Origin: JAAGZL01 sp050288625
Lineage (GTDB): Bacteria; Pseudomonadota; Gammaproteobacteria; Chromatiales; Chromatiaceae
Length of the DNA: 64,000 nucleotides
Reading direction: 5' to 3'
Assembly: GCA_050288625.1 (NCBI GenBank)
Contig: JBNKEE010000045.1
Location: forward strand, 28,155-92,154
Below, one piece after another: positions 48,551 to 58,078 of this stretch. The number at the start of each line of letters is the position of its first letter. Within the stretch, counting starts at the first letter, position 1. The translations under genes and the position numbers were made by a program. Under the pieces are notes generated by a model. That model saw only the letters and a list, made by a program, of their open reading frames with translations. It was not told the origin of the DNA and did no database searches.

Positions 48551-50659
48551 ATGAATGCAGCGACAATAATACAAACCGTAAGATCTGGAGGTGCCAAGGG
48601 TATGGGTGTGCCCATGGTGCTTATGATGATCCTGGCCATGGTGGTTATTCCCATGCCACCCATCGCCCTGGATATGTTCTTCACCTTCAACATAGCCCTT
48701 TCACTGGTGGTATTGTTGGTAGTGGTTTACACACAAAGACCCCTGGACTTTGGTGTGTTTCCTAGTCTGCTTTTAGTGGCCACCCTATTGCGTCTTGCAC
48801 TCAATGTCGCTTCTACCAGGGTGGTGCTGCTGGAAGGGCATACTGGCGGTGATGCCGCCGGTAAGGTGATTGAGGCATTCGGGTCATTCGTTATTGGCGG
48901 TAACTATGCCGTCGGTCTTGTGGTCTTCTTTATCCTGGTTATCATCAACTTCGTGGTTGTAACCAAGGGTGCAGGTCGCGTGTCTGAAGTCAGCGCAAGG
49001 TTCACCTTGGATGCAATGCCAGGAAAGCAGATGGCTATCGACGCAGATCTTAACTCCGGGTTGATCAATCAGGATGAAGCCAGGGCCAGACGTGAAGAGG
49101 TATCGCAGGAGGCGGATTTTTACGGTGCTATGGATGGTGCCAGTAAGTTTGTACGGGGCGACGCGGTTGCTGGCATCCTGATCCTGTTTATCAATATCCT
49201 AGGCGGTCTGGGCATAGGTATGATCCAGCACGATCTGGATTTTTCCACCGCTCTGCGTTTTTATACCCTCTTGACCATCGGCGATGGCCTGGTCGCACAG
49301 ATCCCATCTCTACTGTTATCCACATCTGCTGCAATCATCGTGACCCGTGTTGCCAGCGCCCAGGATGTAGGTTCTCAGGTAATCAGCCAGCTATTTGCCA
49401 ATCCTAAGTCCCTGGCTGTAGCGGCAGGTGTTCTGGGTGTAATGGGCATAATCCCTGGTATGCCAAATTTCGCCTTCCTGACACTTTCCTTAGCCGCAGG
49501 CGCTGGTGCCTATATGATCGCTAAGCGCCAAGAAGCGGCTGAGACACAGCAAGTACAAGAGATAGAGCCTGAGGCTCCGCCTGCGCCTAAGGAGCTGACA
49601 TGGGATGACGTACAGCCAGTAGACATAATCGGTCTAGAGGTTGGATATAGATTGATCCCTCTAGTGGATAGAAATCAGGGCGGTCAGTTGATGGATCGCA
49701 TCAAAGGGGTGCGCAAGAAGCTGTCGCAGGAGTTAGGTTTTCTTATCCAGCCGGTACATATCAGGGATAATCTGGACCTTAATCCCAACAGTTATAGAAT
49801 CACGTTGCATGGCGCTACCATCTCTGAAGCTGAGATAAGGACGGACCGAGAACTGGCAATAAATCCTGGAAGGGTGTTCGGAACTCTACCTGGGGTAGAG
49901 ACCAAAGACCCGGCATTCGGTCTGGACGCGGTCTGGATAGAGGCGGATCAGCGTGATCATGCCCAGAGTATGGGTTATACCGTGGTTGATGCCAGTACAG
50001 TAGTCGCTACCCATCTCAGTGAGATCCTCCAATCCCACGCCCATGAACTGCTGGGGCACGAAGAGGTACAACAGCTGTTTGATGTGTTGTCCAAGACTGC
50101 AGCAAAACTGGTAGAGGATCTGGTACCCAAGACCTTGACCTTAGGCCAGGTGTTGAGAATTCTGCAGAATCTGCTGTTAGAGGGGGTGCCTATTCGTGAT
50201 ATTCGCACAATCGCCGAAACATTGGCGGAGCATGCGCCACTGAGTCAAGACACTGGCGTTTTGACTGCGGCCGTGAGGGTGGCTTTGTCACGCACCATAG
50301 TGCAGCAACTCGTTGGTCCTACGGAAGAAATTCCCGTGATCGTATTGGATCCAGGCCTGGAACAGATATTGCAGCAGACCTTATTGAGTGCCGATGACGA
50401 AGGTGCTGGCTTTGAACCAGGACTAGCAGAGCAGATGCAAAAGGCATTGGTAGAGACTGCAAATCAAAGGGAGATGATTGGGGAAAGCGCCATCTTGCTG
50501 GTTGCGGCGCCGATCAGGCCATGGATAGCCAGGTTTGTGAAACATAGTGTCCCCGGTATGCAAGTATTGTCGTATAACGAGATACCGGATAACAGACAGA
50601 TCAAGGTTGTGGCAACAGTAGGAAAGTCCAGCGGCGAGTTGACAGATGGGATTAGGTAA
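48551..50659 (+). CDS. flhA: Flagellar export protein FlhA
   Basis: FlhA forms the nonameric export channel and the docking platform for chaperone-bound substrates. Eight membrane segments lie in the first 330 residues, with the FHIPEP-type signatures RPLDFGVFPSLLLVATLLRLALNVASTRVVLLEG and VSARFTLDAMPGKQMAIDADLNSGLI. The cytoplasmic domain follows (VQPVDIIGLEVGYRLIPLVD, HLSEILQSHAHELLGHEEVQQL). The length is 702 residues. It starts seven bases after flhB. Confidence 0.97.
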   Translation: MNAATIIQTVRSGGAKGMGVPMVLMMILAMVVIPMPPIALDMFFTFNIALSLVVLLVVVYTQRPLDFGVFPSLLLVATLLRLALNVASTRVVLLEGHTGGDAAGKVIEAFGSFVIGGNYAVGLVVFFILVIINFVVVTKGAGRVSEVSARFTLDAMPGKQMAIDADLNSGLINQDEARARREEVSQEADFYGAMDGASKFVRGDAVAGILILFINILGGLGIGMIQHDLDFSTALRFYTLLTIGDGLVAQIPSLLLSTSAAIIVTRVASAQDVGSQVISQLFANPKSLAVAAGVLGVMGIIPGMPNFAFLTLSLAAGAGAYMIAKRQEAAETQQVQEIEPEAPPAPKELTWDDVQPVDIIGLEVGYRLIPLVDRNQGGQLMDRIKGVRKKLSQELGFLIQPVHIRDNLDLNPNSYRITLHGATISEAEIRTDRELAINPGRVFGTLPGVETKDPAFGLDAVWIEADQRDHAQSMGYTVVDASTVVATHLSEILQSHAHELLGHEEVQQLFDVLSKTAAKLVEDLVPKTLTLGQVLRILQNLLLEGVPIRDIRTIAETLAEHAPLSQDTGVLTAAVRVALSRTIVQQLVGPTEEIPVIVLDPGLEQILQQTLLSADDEGAGFEPGLAEQMQKALVETANQREMIGESAILLVAAPIRPWIARFVKHSVPGMQVLSYNEIPDNRQIKVVATVGKSSGELTDGIR

Positions 50660-50717
50660 TACAATAACGCTGTGACGGTAGCCAACGCATATAGATCTGA
50701 GATTGGGAATAGAACAT

Positions 50718-51968
50718 ATGAAGATTAAACGTTATTTTGCAGAAGATATGCGTAGTGCAATCAGGCAGGTTCGTGAAACCCTTGGTCCTGATGCGGTGAT
50801 CCTCTCAAACAAGCCGGTTAACGGCGGGGTCGAGTTGATGGCTGCGCTTGATTTTGACGAGGAGGAATTTGCCACGCAGGCCATGGCAGCCCAATCAGAC
50901 ATGGAGCCTAACAACAGTGTGATAACGGAGTTTCCACAAGGGCGGGATAGCGCTGCAGATATGGATTCGCAAGAATATGTGTCGCAATTCTCTTCGACGA
51001 AAAAATCACCACGGGTTGAATGGAGTCAGGATCCGATCTTGGTGGATATGCGTCAAGAGATGCAGAACCTGCGGCGCATGGTGGAGAACGATCTCTCTGA
51101 ACTGACTTGGCGTGATATGGGTAAGGAGAAACCCGAAGCACGAGAACTGTTACGTAGATTGATGGCTATCGGTTTGAGTCCGGAGATATGCCACGGGCTG
51201 GTTCGTAAGGCAAGCGGTTTTAGCAGTATCGATCATGGATGGCGCAAGGTACTGTACCATCTCGCGACAGTGATCAAGACCACAGGAGACGATGTGTTGG
51301 AGAACGGTGGTGTAATGGCCGTAATCGGACCAACAGGAGTGGGAAAAACCACTACACTGGCCAAATTGGCGTCGCGTTATGCCCTACGTCACGGCAATCG
51401 CCACGTGGCGCTTATCTCTACAGATAATTACCGTATTGGTGCCCAAGAGCAGCTCACCAATTACGCCAGAATTCTAGATGTGCCCATCCGTACTGCGGCA
51501 AACACTGAAGAGTTGAATGTCGCACTCAATACGTTTTCCGACAAGAGACTTATTCTCATAGATACTGCCGGTATGAGCCAGCGGGATGTTCGTATCAGTG
51601 AGCAGTTGAGTCTACTCAGGTCAGGTCGGAGAAAGGTAAAGAGCATATTAACCCTGTCTGCCACTACGCAACAGGCATCAATGAGGCAGGCGATCAAGGC
51701 ATTTGATGCAGCAAATCCAGATACCATGATCCTGACAAAACTTGATGAGGCAGGTTCTTTGGGCGGTGTGCTATCTGCGATAGTCGAGCATAAGTTGAAG
51801 ATATCTTATGTTACAGATGGACAAAGGGTACCTGAAGACTTGCATTTGGCACGCCCACATTCTCTGGTGAGCCGTACAGTCGGTTTGGCCCATGAAGAAG
51901 GTATCGGGCTAAGTGAAGAGTTCCTTGCATTAGCGTTAGGTGGAACGAGAGCCAATGCTCATGTCTGA
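50718..51968 (+). CDS. flhF: Flagellar SRP-type GTPase FlhF
   Basis: FlhF places the flagellum at the pole and starts its assembly. I start it at ATG 50718 (MKIKRYFAEDMRSAIRQVRETLGPDAVILS), the family's N-terminus, leaving out five upstream residues. The NG GTPase domain has VIGPTGVGKTTTLAKLASRYAL, LISTDNYRIGAQEQL, LIDTAGMSQRDVR and LTKLDEAGSLG. The middle segment (about 65-110) is acidic and variable. Its presence with FleN indicates polar flagella. The stop overlaps the fleN start. Confidence 0.95.
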   Translation: MKIKRYFAEDMRSAIRQVRETLGPDAVILSNKPVNGGVELMAALDFDEEEFATQAMAAQSDMEPNNSVITEFPQGRDSAADMDSQEYVSQFSSTKKSPRVEWSQDPILVDMRQEMQNLRRMVENDLSELTWRDMGKEKPEARELLRRLMAIGLSPEICHGLVRKASGFSSIDHGWRKVLYHLATVIKTTGDDVLENGGVMAVIGPTGVGKTTTLAKLASRYALRHGNRHVALISTDNYRIGAQEQLTNYARILDVPIRTAANTEELNVALNTFSDKRLILIDTAGMSQRDVRISEQLSLLRSGRRKVKSILTLSATTQQASMRQAIKAFDAANPDTMILTKLDEAGSLGGVLSAIVEHKLKISYVTDGQRVPEDLHLARPHSLVSRTVGLAHEEGIGLSEEFLALALGGTRANAHV

Positions 51969-52842
51969 TACAAATATTGATCAAGCGGCAGGGCTAAGAA
52001 GGATGGTTGAACCTACACCGATACGTGCAATTGCGGTCACCGGCGGCAAAGGTGGAGTAGGAAAAACAAATGTATCGGTCAATCTGGCCGTGGCCCTGGC
52101 AGATCTTGGCAGACGGGTCATGGTCCTAGATGCCGACCTTGGCCTGGCTAATATAGACGTAGTGTTGGGTCTACACCCTGAGTATGACTTGTCCCACGTG
52201 CTAAGAGGCGAAAGGACGTTGGAAGAGGTGGTAATTGAAGGGCCATCCGGTATCAAGATTGTACCTGCGGCATCCGGAATAAGGCAGATGGCAGAACTCA
52301 GTCAAGCTGAACACGCCGGCCTGATTCGTGGTTTCAGTGATCTGAGTAGCGATCTGGACGTCCTGATCGTAGACACAGCGGCAGGTATTTCCGACACCGT
52401 GATCAGTTTTAGCCGCGCTGTGCAGGAGTTGATAGTGGTAGTGTGTGATGAACCGGCCTCAATCACTGATGCATACGCTATGATTAAACTGCTGTATAGA
52501 GAATATGGCATCAATAGATTCAGGATTCTGGCCAACATGACGAGGAGCGCCCAGGAAGGGCGTGATCTTTATAATAAGATGTGTCGAGTGACAGATAGAT
52601 ATCTGGATGTAATGCTCAACTACATAGGGAGTATCCCCTATGATGAGAGCATGCGTAAAGCCATCAAAGGCCAAAAACCTGTAGTTCACGCCTTCCCCCG
52701 TAGCCGAGCTGCGCAAACATTAAAGAATCTGGCCAAAAAGGCCGATAACTGGCCTGTACCCGATGGTGCAAGTGGGCATCTTCAATTTTTTGTTGAAAGA
52801 TTGGTTCGGTATTCAAGTGAAAAAGAGGGGATGCGCCTGTGA
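51955..52842 (+). CDS. fleN: Flagellar number regulator FleN (FlhG), MinD-like ATPase
   Basis: FleN limits flagellar number by acting on the master activator FleQ and by counteracting FlhF. It is a MinD/ParA-type ATPase: deviant Walker A in VTGGKGGVGKTNVSVNLAVALADLG, VLDADLGLANIDVVLGL, LIVDTAAGISDTVI and VVCDEPASITDAYAMIKLL. Starts at GTG 51940, ATG 51955 and ATG 51961 are all open; I chose 51955, which follows AGGTGGA. It overlaps flhF upstream and fliA downstream (GTGA). Confidence 0.95.
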   Translation: MLMSDTNIDQAAGLRRMVEPTPIRAIAVTGGKGGVGKTNVSVNLAVALADLGRRVMVLDADLGLANIDVVLGLHPEYDLSHVLRGERTLEEVVIEGPSGIKIVPAASGIRQMAELSQAEHAGLIRGFSDLSSDLDVLIVDTAAGISDTVISFSRAVQELIVVVCDEPASITDAYAMIKLLYREYGINRFRILANMTRSAQEGRDLYNKMCRVTDRYLDVMLNYIGSIPYDESMRKAIKGQKPVVHAFPRSRAAQTLKNLAKKADNWPVPDGASGHLQFFVERLVRYSSEKEGMRL

Positions 52843-53585
52843 AAGGGTTAGCGGCTTACAGTTCAGTTCAGGAACAGAATGCCGATACATTAGTAAACCA
52901 GCATGCGCCACTGGTAAAGCGTATCGCATACCATATGATGAACCGATTGCCGCCCAGCGTACAGGTCGATGATCTTATACAGGCTGGAATGATAGGTCTG
53001 CTGGAGGCAAGCAGGCATTATGACAAAAGCAGGGGCGCAAGCTTTGAGACCTATGCGGGCATTCGCATTCGCGGGGCCATGTTGGACGAGATAAGACGCA
53101 GCGATTGGACTCCTAGGTCGGTTCACCGCAAGGCCAGAATGGTATCGGAGGCCATGCGCGATATTGAAAATAGTGAAGGCCGGGATGCGCGTGATGTGGA
53201 AGTGGCTGAGGCGATGGGGCTTTCGTTGGAGGAATACCACAAGATATTACTGGATTCGTCGGGTTGCAGGGTATTCAGCGTTGAAGAGTTACGTGTTGTG
53301 GGAGAGCTTCCATCGGAAGGGACAAATAGTGAGTTAGTAGAACCGTTTGAAGGGTTCCAGAAGAGCGAGTTCAAGGATTCACTAGCAGAGGCAATTGCAG
53401 GTCTGCCTGAGCGGGAAAGGTTAGTTATTGCGCTTTACTACGATGACGAGATGAACTTGCGGGAGATAGGTCAGGTATTAGGAGTTACGGAATCTAGGGC
53501 GTGCCAAATTCACAGTCAGGCAACCTTTAGGCTGCGCTCCAGGTTAAATGAGTGGTTATCTGATGTTGATGAGGATCAAGTTTGA
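52839..53585 (+). CDS. fliA: Flagellar sigma factor FliA (sigma-28)
   Basis: FliA directs late flagellar and chemotaxis transcription after hook completion. A 248-residue sigma-70 family protein with region 2 (VKRIAYHMMNRLPPSVQVDDLIQAGMIGLLEASRHYD, FETYAGIRIRGAMLDEIRRSDWTPRSVHRKAR), region 3, and region 4 with the helix-turn-helix LPERERLVIALYYDDEMNLREIGQVLGVTESRACQIHSQATFRLRSRL. The start is GTG 52839 in overlap with fleN. Confidence 0.97.
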   Translation: MKGLAAYSSVQEQNADTLVNQHAPLVKRIAYHMMNRLPPSVQVDDLIQAGMIGLLEASRHYDKSRGASFETYAGIRIRGAMLDEIRRSDWTPRSVHRKARMVSEAMRDIENSEGRDARDVEVAEAMGLSLEEYHKILLDSSGCRVFSVEELRVVGELPSEGTNSELVEPFEGFQKSEFKDSLAEAIAGLPERERLVIALYYDDEMNLREIGQVLGVTESRACQIHSQATFRLRSRLNEWLSDVDEDQV

Positions 53586-53645
53586 ACCAGAAAAGTAAAA
53601 CAGATCGAGGATATTTGACTGTTAAGTACAAGTTAGGAGGTTATT

Positions 53646-54032
53646 TTGGATAAGAACATGAAGATTCTAATTGTGGACGACTTCTCCACAATGAGGCGGA
53701 TTATAAAAAATCTGCTCAGGGATCTCGGGTTCACAAACACCGAAGAGGCGGATGATGGAACCACTGCTCTGCCTATGTTGCAAACAGGCAAATATGACTT
53801 TCTGGTAACAGACTGGAATATGCCAGGAATGACCGGTATAGACCTGTTGAAAGCGGTAAGAAATGATTCCAATCTGGTTAATCTTCCGGTGCTGATGGTG
53901 ACCGCAGAATCCAAGCGTGAACAGATTATTGAAGCAGCCCAGGCCGGTGTTAATGGCTATGTGGTGAAACCATTTACAGCTGCAACACTTCAAGAGAAGA
54001 TCGATAAGATCTTCGAGCGGGTAGAAGGTTAA
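53646..54032 (+). CDS. cheY: Chemotaxis response regulator CheY
   Basis: CheY carries the phosphoryl signal from CheA to FliM. The acidic pocket DD (11-12), phospho-acceptor Asp56 (VTDWNMPGM), the Thr in MVTAE and the Lys in KPF are all present in 128 residues. I keep the TTG start at 53646 because a strong AGGAGG (53635-53640) sits five bases before it; ATG 53658 would be 17 bases away. The gap from fliA is 60 bases. Confidence 0.96.
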   Translation: MDKNMKILIVDDFSTMRRIIKNLLRDLGFTNTEEADDGTTALPMLQTGKYDFLVTDWNMPGMTGIDLLKAVRNDSNLVNLPVLMVTAESKREQIIEAAQAGVNGYVVKPFTAATLQEKIDKIFERVEG

Positions 54033-54058
54033 TATGTATAAAATGCAGGAGACCCGCA

Positions 54059-54790
54059 ATGGTTGATATGGATTCAAAACAAGAATTATTGGAAAAGGCG
54101 AAAAAATTGGTCGCCTCTATTGAGTCCGATGATTTAGAAACTGCAGATAAGACTCTCGAAGAGTTATCTGATTTTGCTGATAGCACTCTCTTTCGTGAAG
54201 TAGGGCGTCTAACCAGAGAATTACATGAAGCCATAAATGGCTTCCTTCTTGATGCCAAGATTGCAGATTTGGCGCAACGCGAGATTCCAGACGCAAGTGA
54301 ACGTCTTAGTTACGTTATAGAAATGACGGAGAAATCAGCAAACACCACTCTGAATGCTGTGGAAGAGAGTCTTCCATTGGCCGATGAGATCGGAGAAAAG
54401 GCGGGACAACTTTCAGATGAGTGGGACAAGTTCAAGGGAAGAAAACTTTCAGTTGAGGATTTTCGTATATTGAGTGACGATCTATCCAGTTTCTTGGATA
54501 TTGCTAGTGGACATTCACAAAGCCTGCATAAGAATCTATCTGAAGTACTCCTGGCTCAGGATTTTCAAGATCTAACCGGGCAGATTATCAGAAAGGTTAT
54601 AGCTCTGGTAACGGACATTGAGGATAAACTTGTGCAGTTGGTGCGTATATCCGGGTCAAAACTACCGGATGCAAAATATAAATCTGGAGCAGACACATTA
54701 GAAGGTCCTGTTGTGCCCGGAGTAGATCAGGGTGATGTCGTGAAGGGGCAGGATGATGTGGATGATCTTTTATCGAGCTTGGGATTTTAG
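54059..54790 (+). CDS. cheZ: Chemotaxis protein phosphatase CheZ
   Basis: CheZ speeds removal of the phosphoryl group from CheY. The 243-residue helical protein has the family's REVGRLTRELHEAINGF, IPDASERLSYVIEMTEKSANTTLNAVEESLPLA, the catalytic region LLAQDFQDLTGQIIRKVI with the essential Gln, and a C-terminal CheY-binding helix DDVDDLLSSLGF. The sequence fits the long beta/gammaproteobacterial CheZ. It sits between cheY and cheA. Confidence 0.96.
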   Translation: MVDMDSKQELLEKAKKLVASIESDDLETADKTLEELSDFADSTLFREVGRLTRELHEAINGFLLDAKIADLAQREIPDASERLSYVIEMTEKSANTTLNAVEESLPLADEIGEKAGQLSDEWDKFKGRKLSVEDFRILSDDLSSFLDIASGHSQSLHKNLSEVLLAQDFQDLTGQIIRKVIALVTDIEDKLVQLVRISGSKLPDAKYKSGADTLEGPVVPGVDQGDVVKGQDDVDDLLSSLGF

Positions 54791-54802
54791 AGGTCTGGAA
54801 AT

Positions 54803-56983
54803 ATGGCCATAGATACTGATGACGAAATCCTACAAGACTTTCTCGTAGAAGCTGGAGAGATCCTCGAAGAGCTTAACGAACAGTTAGTCGATCTGGAACA
54901 TAGCCCAGACGACTACGATCTCTTGAATACGGTATTTCGTGGATTCCACACCATTAAAGGTGGTGCTGGATTCCTAGGTATTGAGGCATTGGTAACCGTC
55001 TGTCATCGGGCTGAGGATGTATTCAATATCCTACGTCAGGGTCAGCGCTCAGTAGATGCGGAACTCATGGATGCTGTACTGCAGGTGCTGGATGAAGTAA
55101 ATGGCATGTTTGCGATGGTCCAGAATGGTGAAGATCCTGAGCCGGCTGATCCGGCCTTGATATCGACCCTGGAAAAGCTTGCACAGCCTGAGGATTCTGA
55201 AGGGACGGGCGAGGAAGAGCCTGAGCAGGAATCAGAACCTGAGCCTGAACCTGAGCCACAAGAAGAGCCTGCTGAACAAGAGACAGAATCAGGGCCAAGC
55301 GGTGACGATGACATAACTGAAGAGGAGTTTGAGGAACTCCTGGATCAATTACATGGAGAAGGTAAGTTCGGTGGTGTCCCATCTCAGGAGGCTGTAAAGG
55401 CCGTAGCAGAATCTACCCCCTCCAAGACCGGCAGTGAATCTGATGATATCACTGAAGAGGAGTTTGACGCTCTGCTGGATGAACTGCATGGAAAGGGAAA
55501 ACATGGTGGTGTACCGAAGCAGGCAACTGAGCAAACCACCCCAGCAAAATCTTCCGCAACAGAGAGTAGCTCAAAGGATATTACTGAGGAAGAGTTTGAT
55601 GCCCTGTTGGATGAACTGCATGGCAAGGGTAAGCATGGAGGCGTCCCTAAACAGCCTGCAGATAAGCCGAAACAGATTGATGGGTCAAAACAAAAATCTG
55701 AGCCGGAAAAACAAAAACCGGAAAAGTCTCAGCCTAAAGAAAAAACAAAGGCCAAGAAGGCTGCGCCAGCAAAGACAGCTGTTGCAAAGAAGGCATCATC
55801 AGCGGAAACAACAGTTCGAGTAGATACAGCACGTCTGGACGACATCATGAATATGGTAGGCGAGCTTGTTCTGGTTCGAAACAGATTGGCTACACTCAGG
55901 TCAAGATTGGATGATGAAGAGGTCGCGACCGCAGTTTCAAATCTAGATGTAGTCACTGCAGATCTACAGAATTCTGTGATGAAGACCAGGATGTTGCCGG
56001 TAAAAAAGGTCTTTGGACGATTTCCCCGGGTAGTACGTGATCTGGCACGAAGCCTCAAGAAAGAGATAGAGCTTGAGATGGAAGGTGAGGAAACTGATCT
56101 GGATAAAAATTTGGTAGAGGCACTGTCGGATCCTATGGTACATCTGGTTCGAAATGCCGTGGATCACGGTATCGAACTTCCAGATGAACGAGAAAAAGCA
56201 GGCAAGCCAAGAGCCGGTACGGTCAAATTATCCGCTGCGCAAGAAGGCGATCATATACTCCTTACCATAACCGATGATGGCAAAGGCATGGACCCGGAGA
56301 TTTTGCGGGAAAAGGCGGTTGAAAAGGGTATGATGGATGAGGAGTCTGCCGCCAGGCTCACTGATAAAGATCTTTATAACCTGATTTTTCATCCTGGCTT
56401 TTCTACTAAGACAGAGATCTCAGACGTGTCTGGCCGCGGTGTCGGTATGGACGTGGTAAAAACACGCATTGCTCAGATGAATGGATCGGTTGAAATCGAT
56501 TCTGAACTTGGTACAGGTAGTATGATTGTAATCAAGTTGCCACTCACGCTTGCGATCCTGCCAACGCTGATGGTGAAGCTAGCCTCACAGCCGTTTGCAC
56601 TTCCTCTTTCAACAGTTGTTGAAATATTCAACCTGGATCTGGACCAAACGAACGTAGTTGATGGGCAACTTACAATAATGGTTAGGGATAGGGCATTGCC
56701 GCTATTCTATCTTCGTAAATGGCTTATCAAAGAGGGTGCAGGCCACAATGATGAGGCGCCTGATTATAACGTTGGGCATGTGGTAGTGGTGAATTTAGGT
56801 GGTATACAAGTAGGGCTAGTCGTAGATCATCTTATTGGTCAGGAAGAGGTGGTGATTAAACCTCTTGGCTCAATGTTACAAGGATTGGAAGGTATGGCCG
56901 GTGCAACTATTACTGGGGACGGAAAGATCGCCCTTATTCTTGATGTGCCGGGATTATTAAGAAAAAATGCACGAAGATTCTAG
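54803..56983 (+). CDS. cheA: Chemotaxis histidine kinase CheA with unusual repeat linker
   Basis: CheA phosphorylates CheY and CheB in response to receptors. The Hpt domain has phospho-His about residue 50 (RGFHTIKGGAGFLG). An acidic Glu/Pro stretch (EEEPEQESEPEPEPEP) and three 27-residue repeats (55307-55654) replace any recognisable P2 domain. A Lys/Ala-rich stretch leads to the dimerisation domain (VDTARLDDIMNMVGELVLVRNRL), the kinase domain (HLVRNAVDHGIELPDE, DDGKGMDPE, GRGVGMDVVKTRI) and a CheW-like domain (ILPTLMVKLASQPFALPLSTVVEIF). The total, 726 residues, is large because of the linker. Confidence 0.96.
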   Translation: MAIDTDDEILQDFLVEAGEILEELNEQLVDLEHSPDDYDLLNTVFRGFHTIKGGAGFLGIEALVTVCHRAEDVFNILRQGQRSVDAELMDAVLQVLDEVNGMFAMVQNGEDPEPADPALISTLEKLAQPEDSEGTGEEEPEQESEPEPEPEPQEEPAEQETESGPSGDDDITEEEFEELLDQLHGEGKFGGVPSQEAVKAVAESTPSKTGSESDDITEEEFDALLDELHGKGKHGGVPKQATEQTTPAKSSATESSSKDITEEEFDALLDELHGKGKHGGVPKQPADKPKQIDGSKQKSEPEKQKPEKSQPKEKTKAKKAAPAKTAVAKKASSAETTVRVDTARLDDIMNMVGELVLVRNRLATLRSRLDDEEVATAVSNLDVVTADLQNSVMKTRMLPVKKVFGRFPRVVRDLARSLKKEIELEMEGEETDLDKNLVEALSDPMVHLVRNAVDHGIELPDEREKAGKPRAGTVKLSAAQEGDHILLTITDDGKGMDPEILREKAVEKGMMDEESAARLTDKDLYNLIFHPGFSTKTEISDVSGRGVGMDVVKTRIAQMNGSVEIDSELGTGSMIVIKLPLTLAILPTLMVKLASQPFALPLSTVVEIFNLDLDQTNVVDGQLTIMVRDRALPLFYLRKWLIKEGAGHNDEAPDYNVGHVVVVNLGGIQVGLVVDHLIGQEEVVIKPLGSMLQGLEGMAGATITGDGKIALILDVPGLLRKNARRF
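55307..55654 (+). repeat. Three 27-residue repeats in the CheA linker
   Basis: The copies lie at 55307-55387, 55442-55522 and 55574-55654, each exactly 81 bases. They share ITEEEF(D/E)xLLD(E/Q)LHGxGK(F/H)GGVP. Copies 2 and 3 are nearly identical in protein but differ at many third codon positions, so they are old enough to have drifted and are under protein-level constraint. The spacers between copies are Ser/Thr/Glu-rich and differ. Confidence 0.93.
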
Positions 56984-56995
56984 CGGTGTCTTCCG

Positions 56996-58078
56996 ATGAA
57001 TATTGATCGGAATACGCAAAAAAAAGTAAGAGTGCTGGTCGTGGACGATTCGGCATTTTTCAGGCACCGTATAACAAATATGCTTACCTCTGACGATAGG
57101 ATAGAGGTAGTAGGCACTGCCGGGGACGGTAAGTCAGGTGTGAGAGAAGCTCTTCGTCTCAGGCCGGACGTGATCACTATGGATGTGGAGATGCCAGTGA
57201 TGGATGGTATAACTGCCGTTAAGCAGATTATGTCAGAAGCACCTACCCCAATTTTGATGCTTTCATCCTATACAAGTGAAGGGGCTAAGGCCACTCTTGA
57301 TGCTCTTAATGCCGGTGCCCTGGATTTTATTCAAAAACAGACAGACTCATCACCTGAGGCAAAACAAGAGCTCGCAGCCAAGCTGATTAAAAGAGTTCTG
57401 GCTATGGGCAAAAAGAATCTACGCCCATCTATCCCTTCTTATGTCGAAGAGGTGGTCAGAGAGGCACCTAGAGGTAAACAGACTGACGCGCAATTTAAAG
57501 CGAGGAAGGGAAGTTATAAGTTAGTGGTCGTAGGCGCGTCAACCGGCGGTCCTGTAGCCATTCAACAGTTGATTTGTTCGCTGCCAAGTAGCTTTAGTGT
57601 GCCCATGGTATTAGTAGTACATATGCCTGCGAGTTTTACTAAGGCATATGCAGAGAGACTAAATTCAATCTCTAAACTGAATGTAAAGGAAGCAGATGAT
57701 GGTGATCTGCTAATTCCTGGGCGCGTCTTGCTGGCGCCCGGAGGGAGACAACTATTGTTCCGTCATAAAGGTAAGGACTTGGCAGTATCGCTACGAGAAG
57801 GGGTGGTGGGAGAAACATACAAGCCAAGCGTTGACCTAACCTTTGAATCCGCAGCGCAGACTCTGCGTGGTTCTGTGTTGGCTGTGGTCCTGACTGGGAT
57901 GGGAGCAGATGGCAGTCAAGGGGCAAGCATGTTGAAACAGTGCGACTCTACAGTCTGGAGCCAGGACGAAGCAAGTTGCGTGATCTATGGCATGCCGCAG
58001 GCCGTGGAAAAGAAAGGATTGTCTGACTTGGTTCTACCTCTGGCTGATATAGGCCCATCATTGGTCAAGGCGGTGTAG
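56996..58078 (+). CDS. cheB: Chemotaxis methylesterase CheB
   Basis: CheB removes methyl groups from chemoreceptors and can deamidate them. The receiver domain has VVDDSAFFRHRI, the phospho-acceptor in ITMDVEMPVMDGI and KQ in place of the usual KP near residue 109. The esterase domain has the catalytic Ser in VVGASTGGPVAIQQL, the His in LVVHMPASFT and the Asp in TGMGADGSQGA. A variable linker of about 40 residues joins them. The length, 360 residues, is typical. motC starts at the next base after its stop. Confidence 0.95.
   Translation: MNIDRNTQKKVRVLVVDDSAFFRHRITNMLTSDDRIEVVGTAGDGKSGVREALRLRPDVITMDVEMPVMDGITAVKQIMSEAPTPILMLSSYTSEGAKATLDALNAGALDFIQKQTDSSPEAKQELAAKLIKRVLAMGKKNLRPSIPSYVEEVVREAPRGKQTDAQFKARKGSYKLVVVGASTGGPVAIQQLICSLPSSFSVPMVLVVHMPASFTKAYAERLNSISKLNVKEADDGDLLIPGRVLLAPGGRQLLFRHKGKDLAVSLREGVVGETYKPSVDLTFESAAQTLRGSVLAVVLTGMGADGSQGASMLKQCDSTVWSQDEASCVIYGMPQAVEKKGLSDLVLPLADIGPSLVKAV

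Noticed and set aside
55200..55660. CRISPR-like array in the repeat region of cheA
   Set aside because: The repeats are 81 bases long, coding, in frame and variable at third codon positions; spacers encode Ser/Glu-rich linker. It is a protein repeat.
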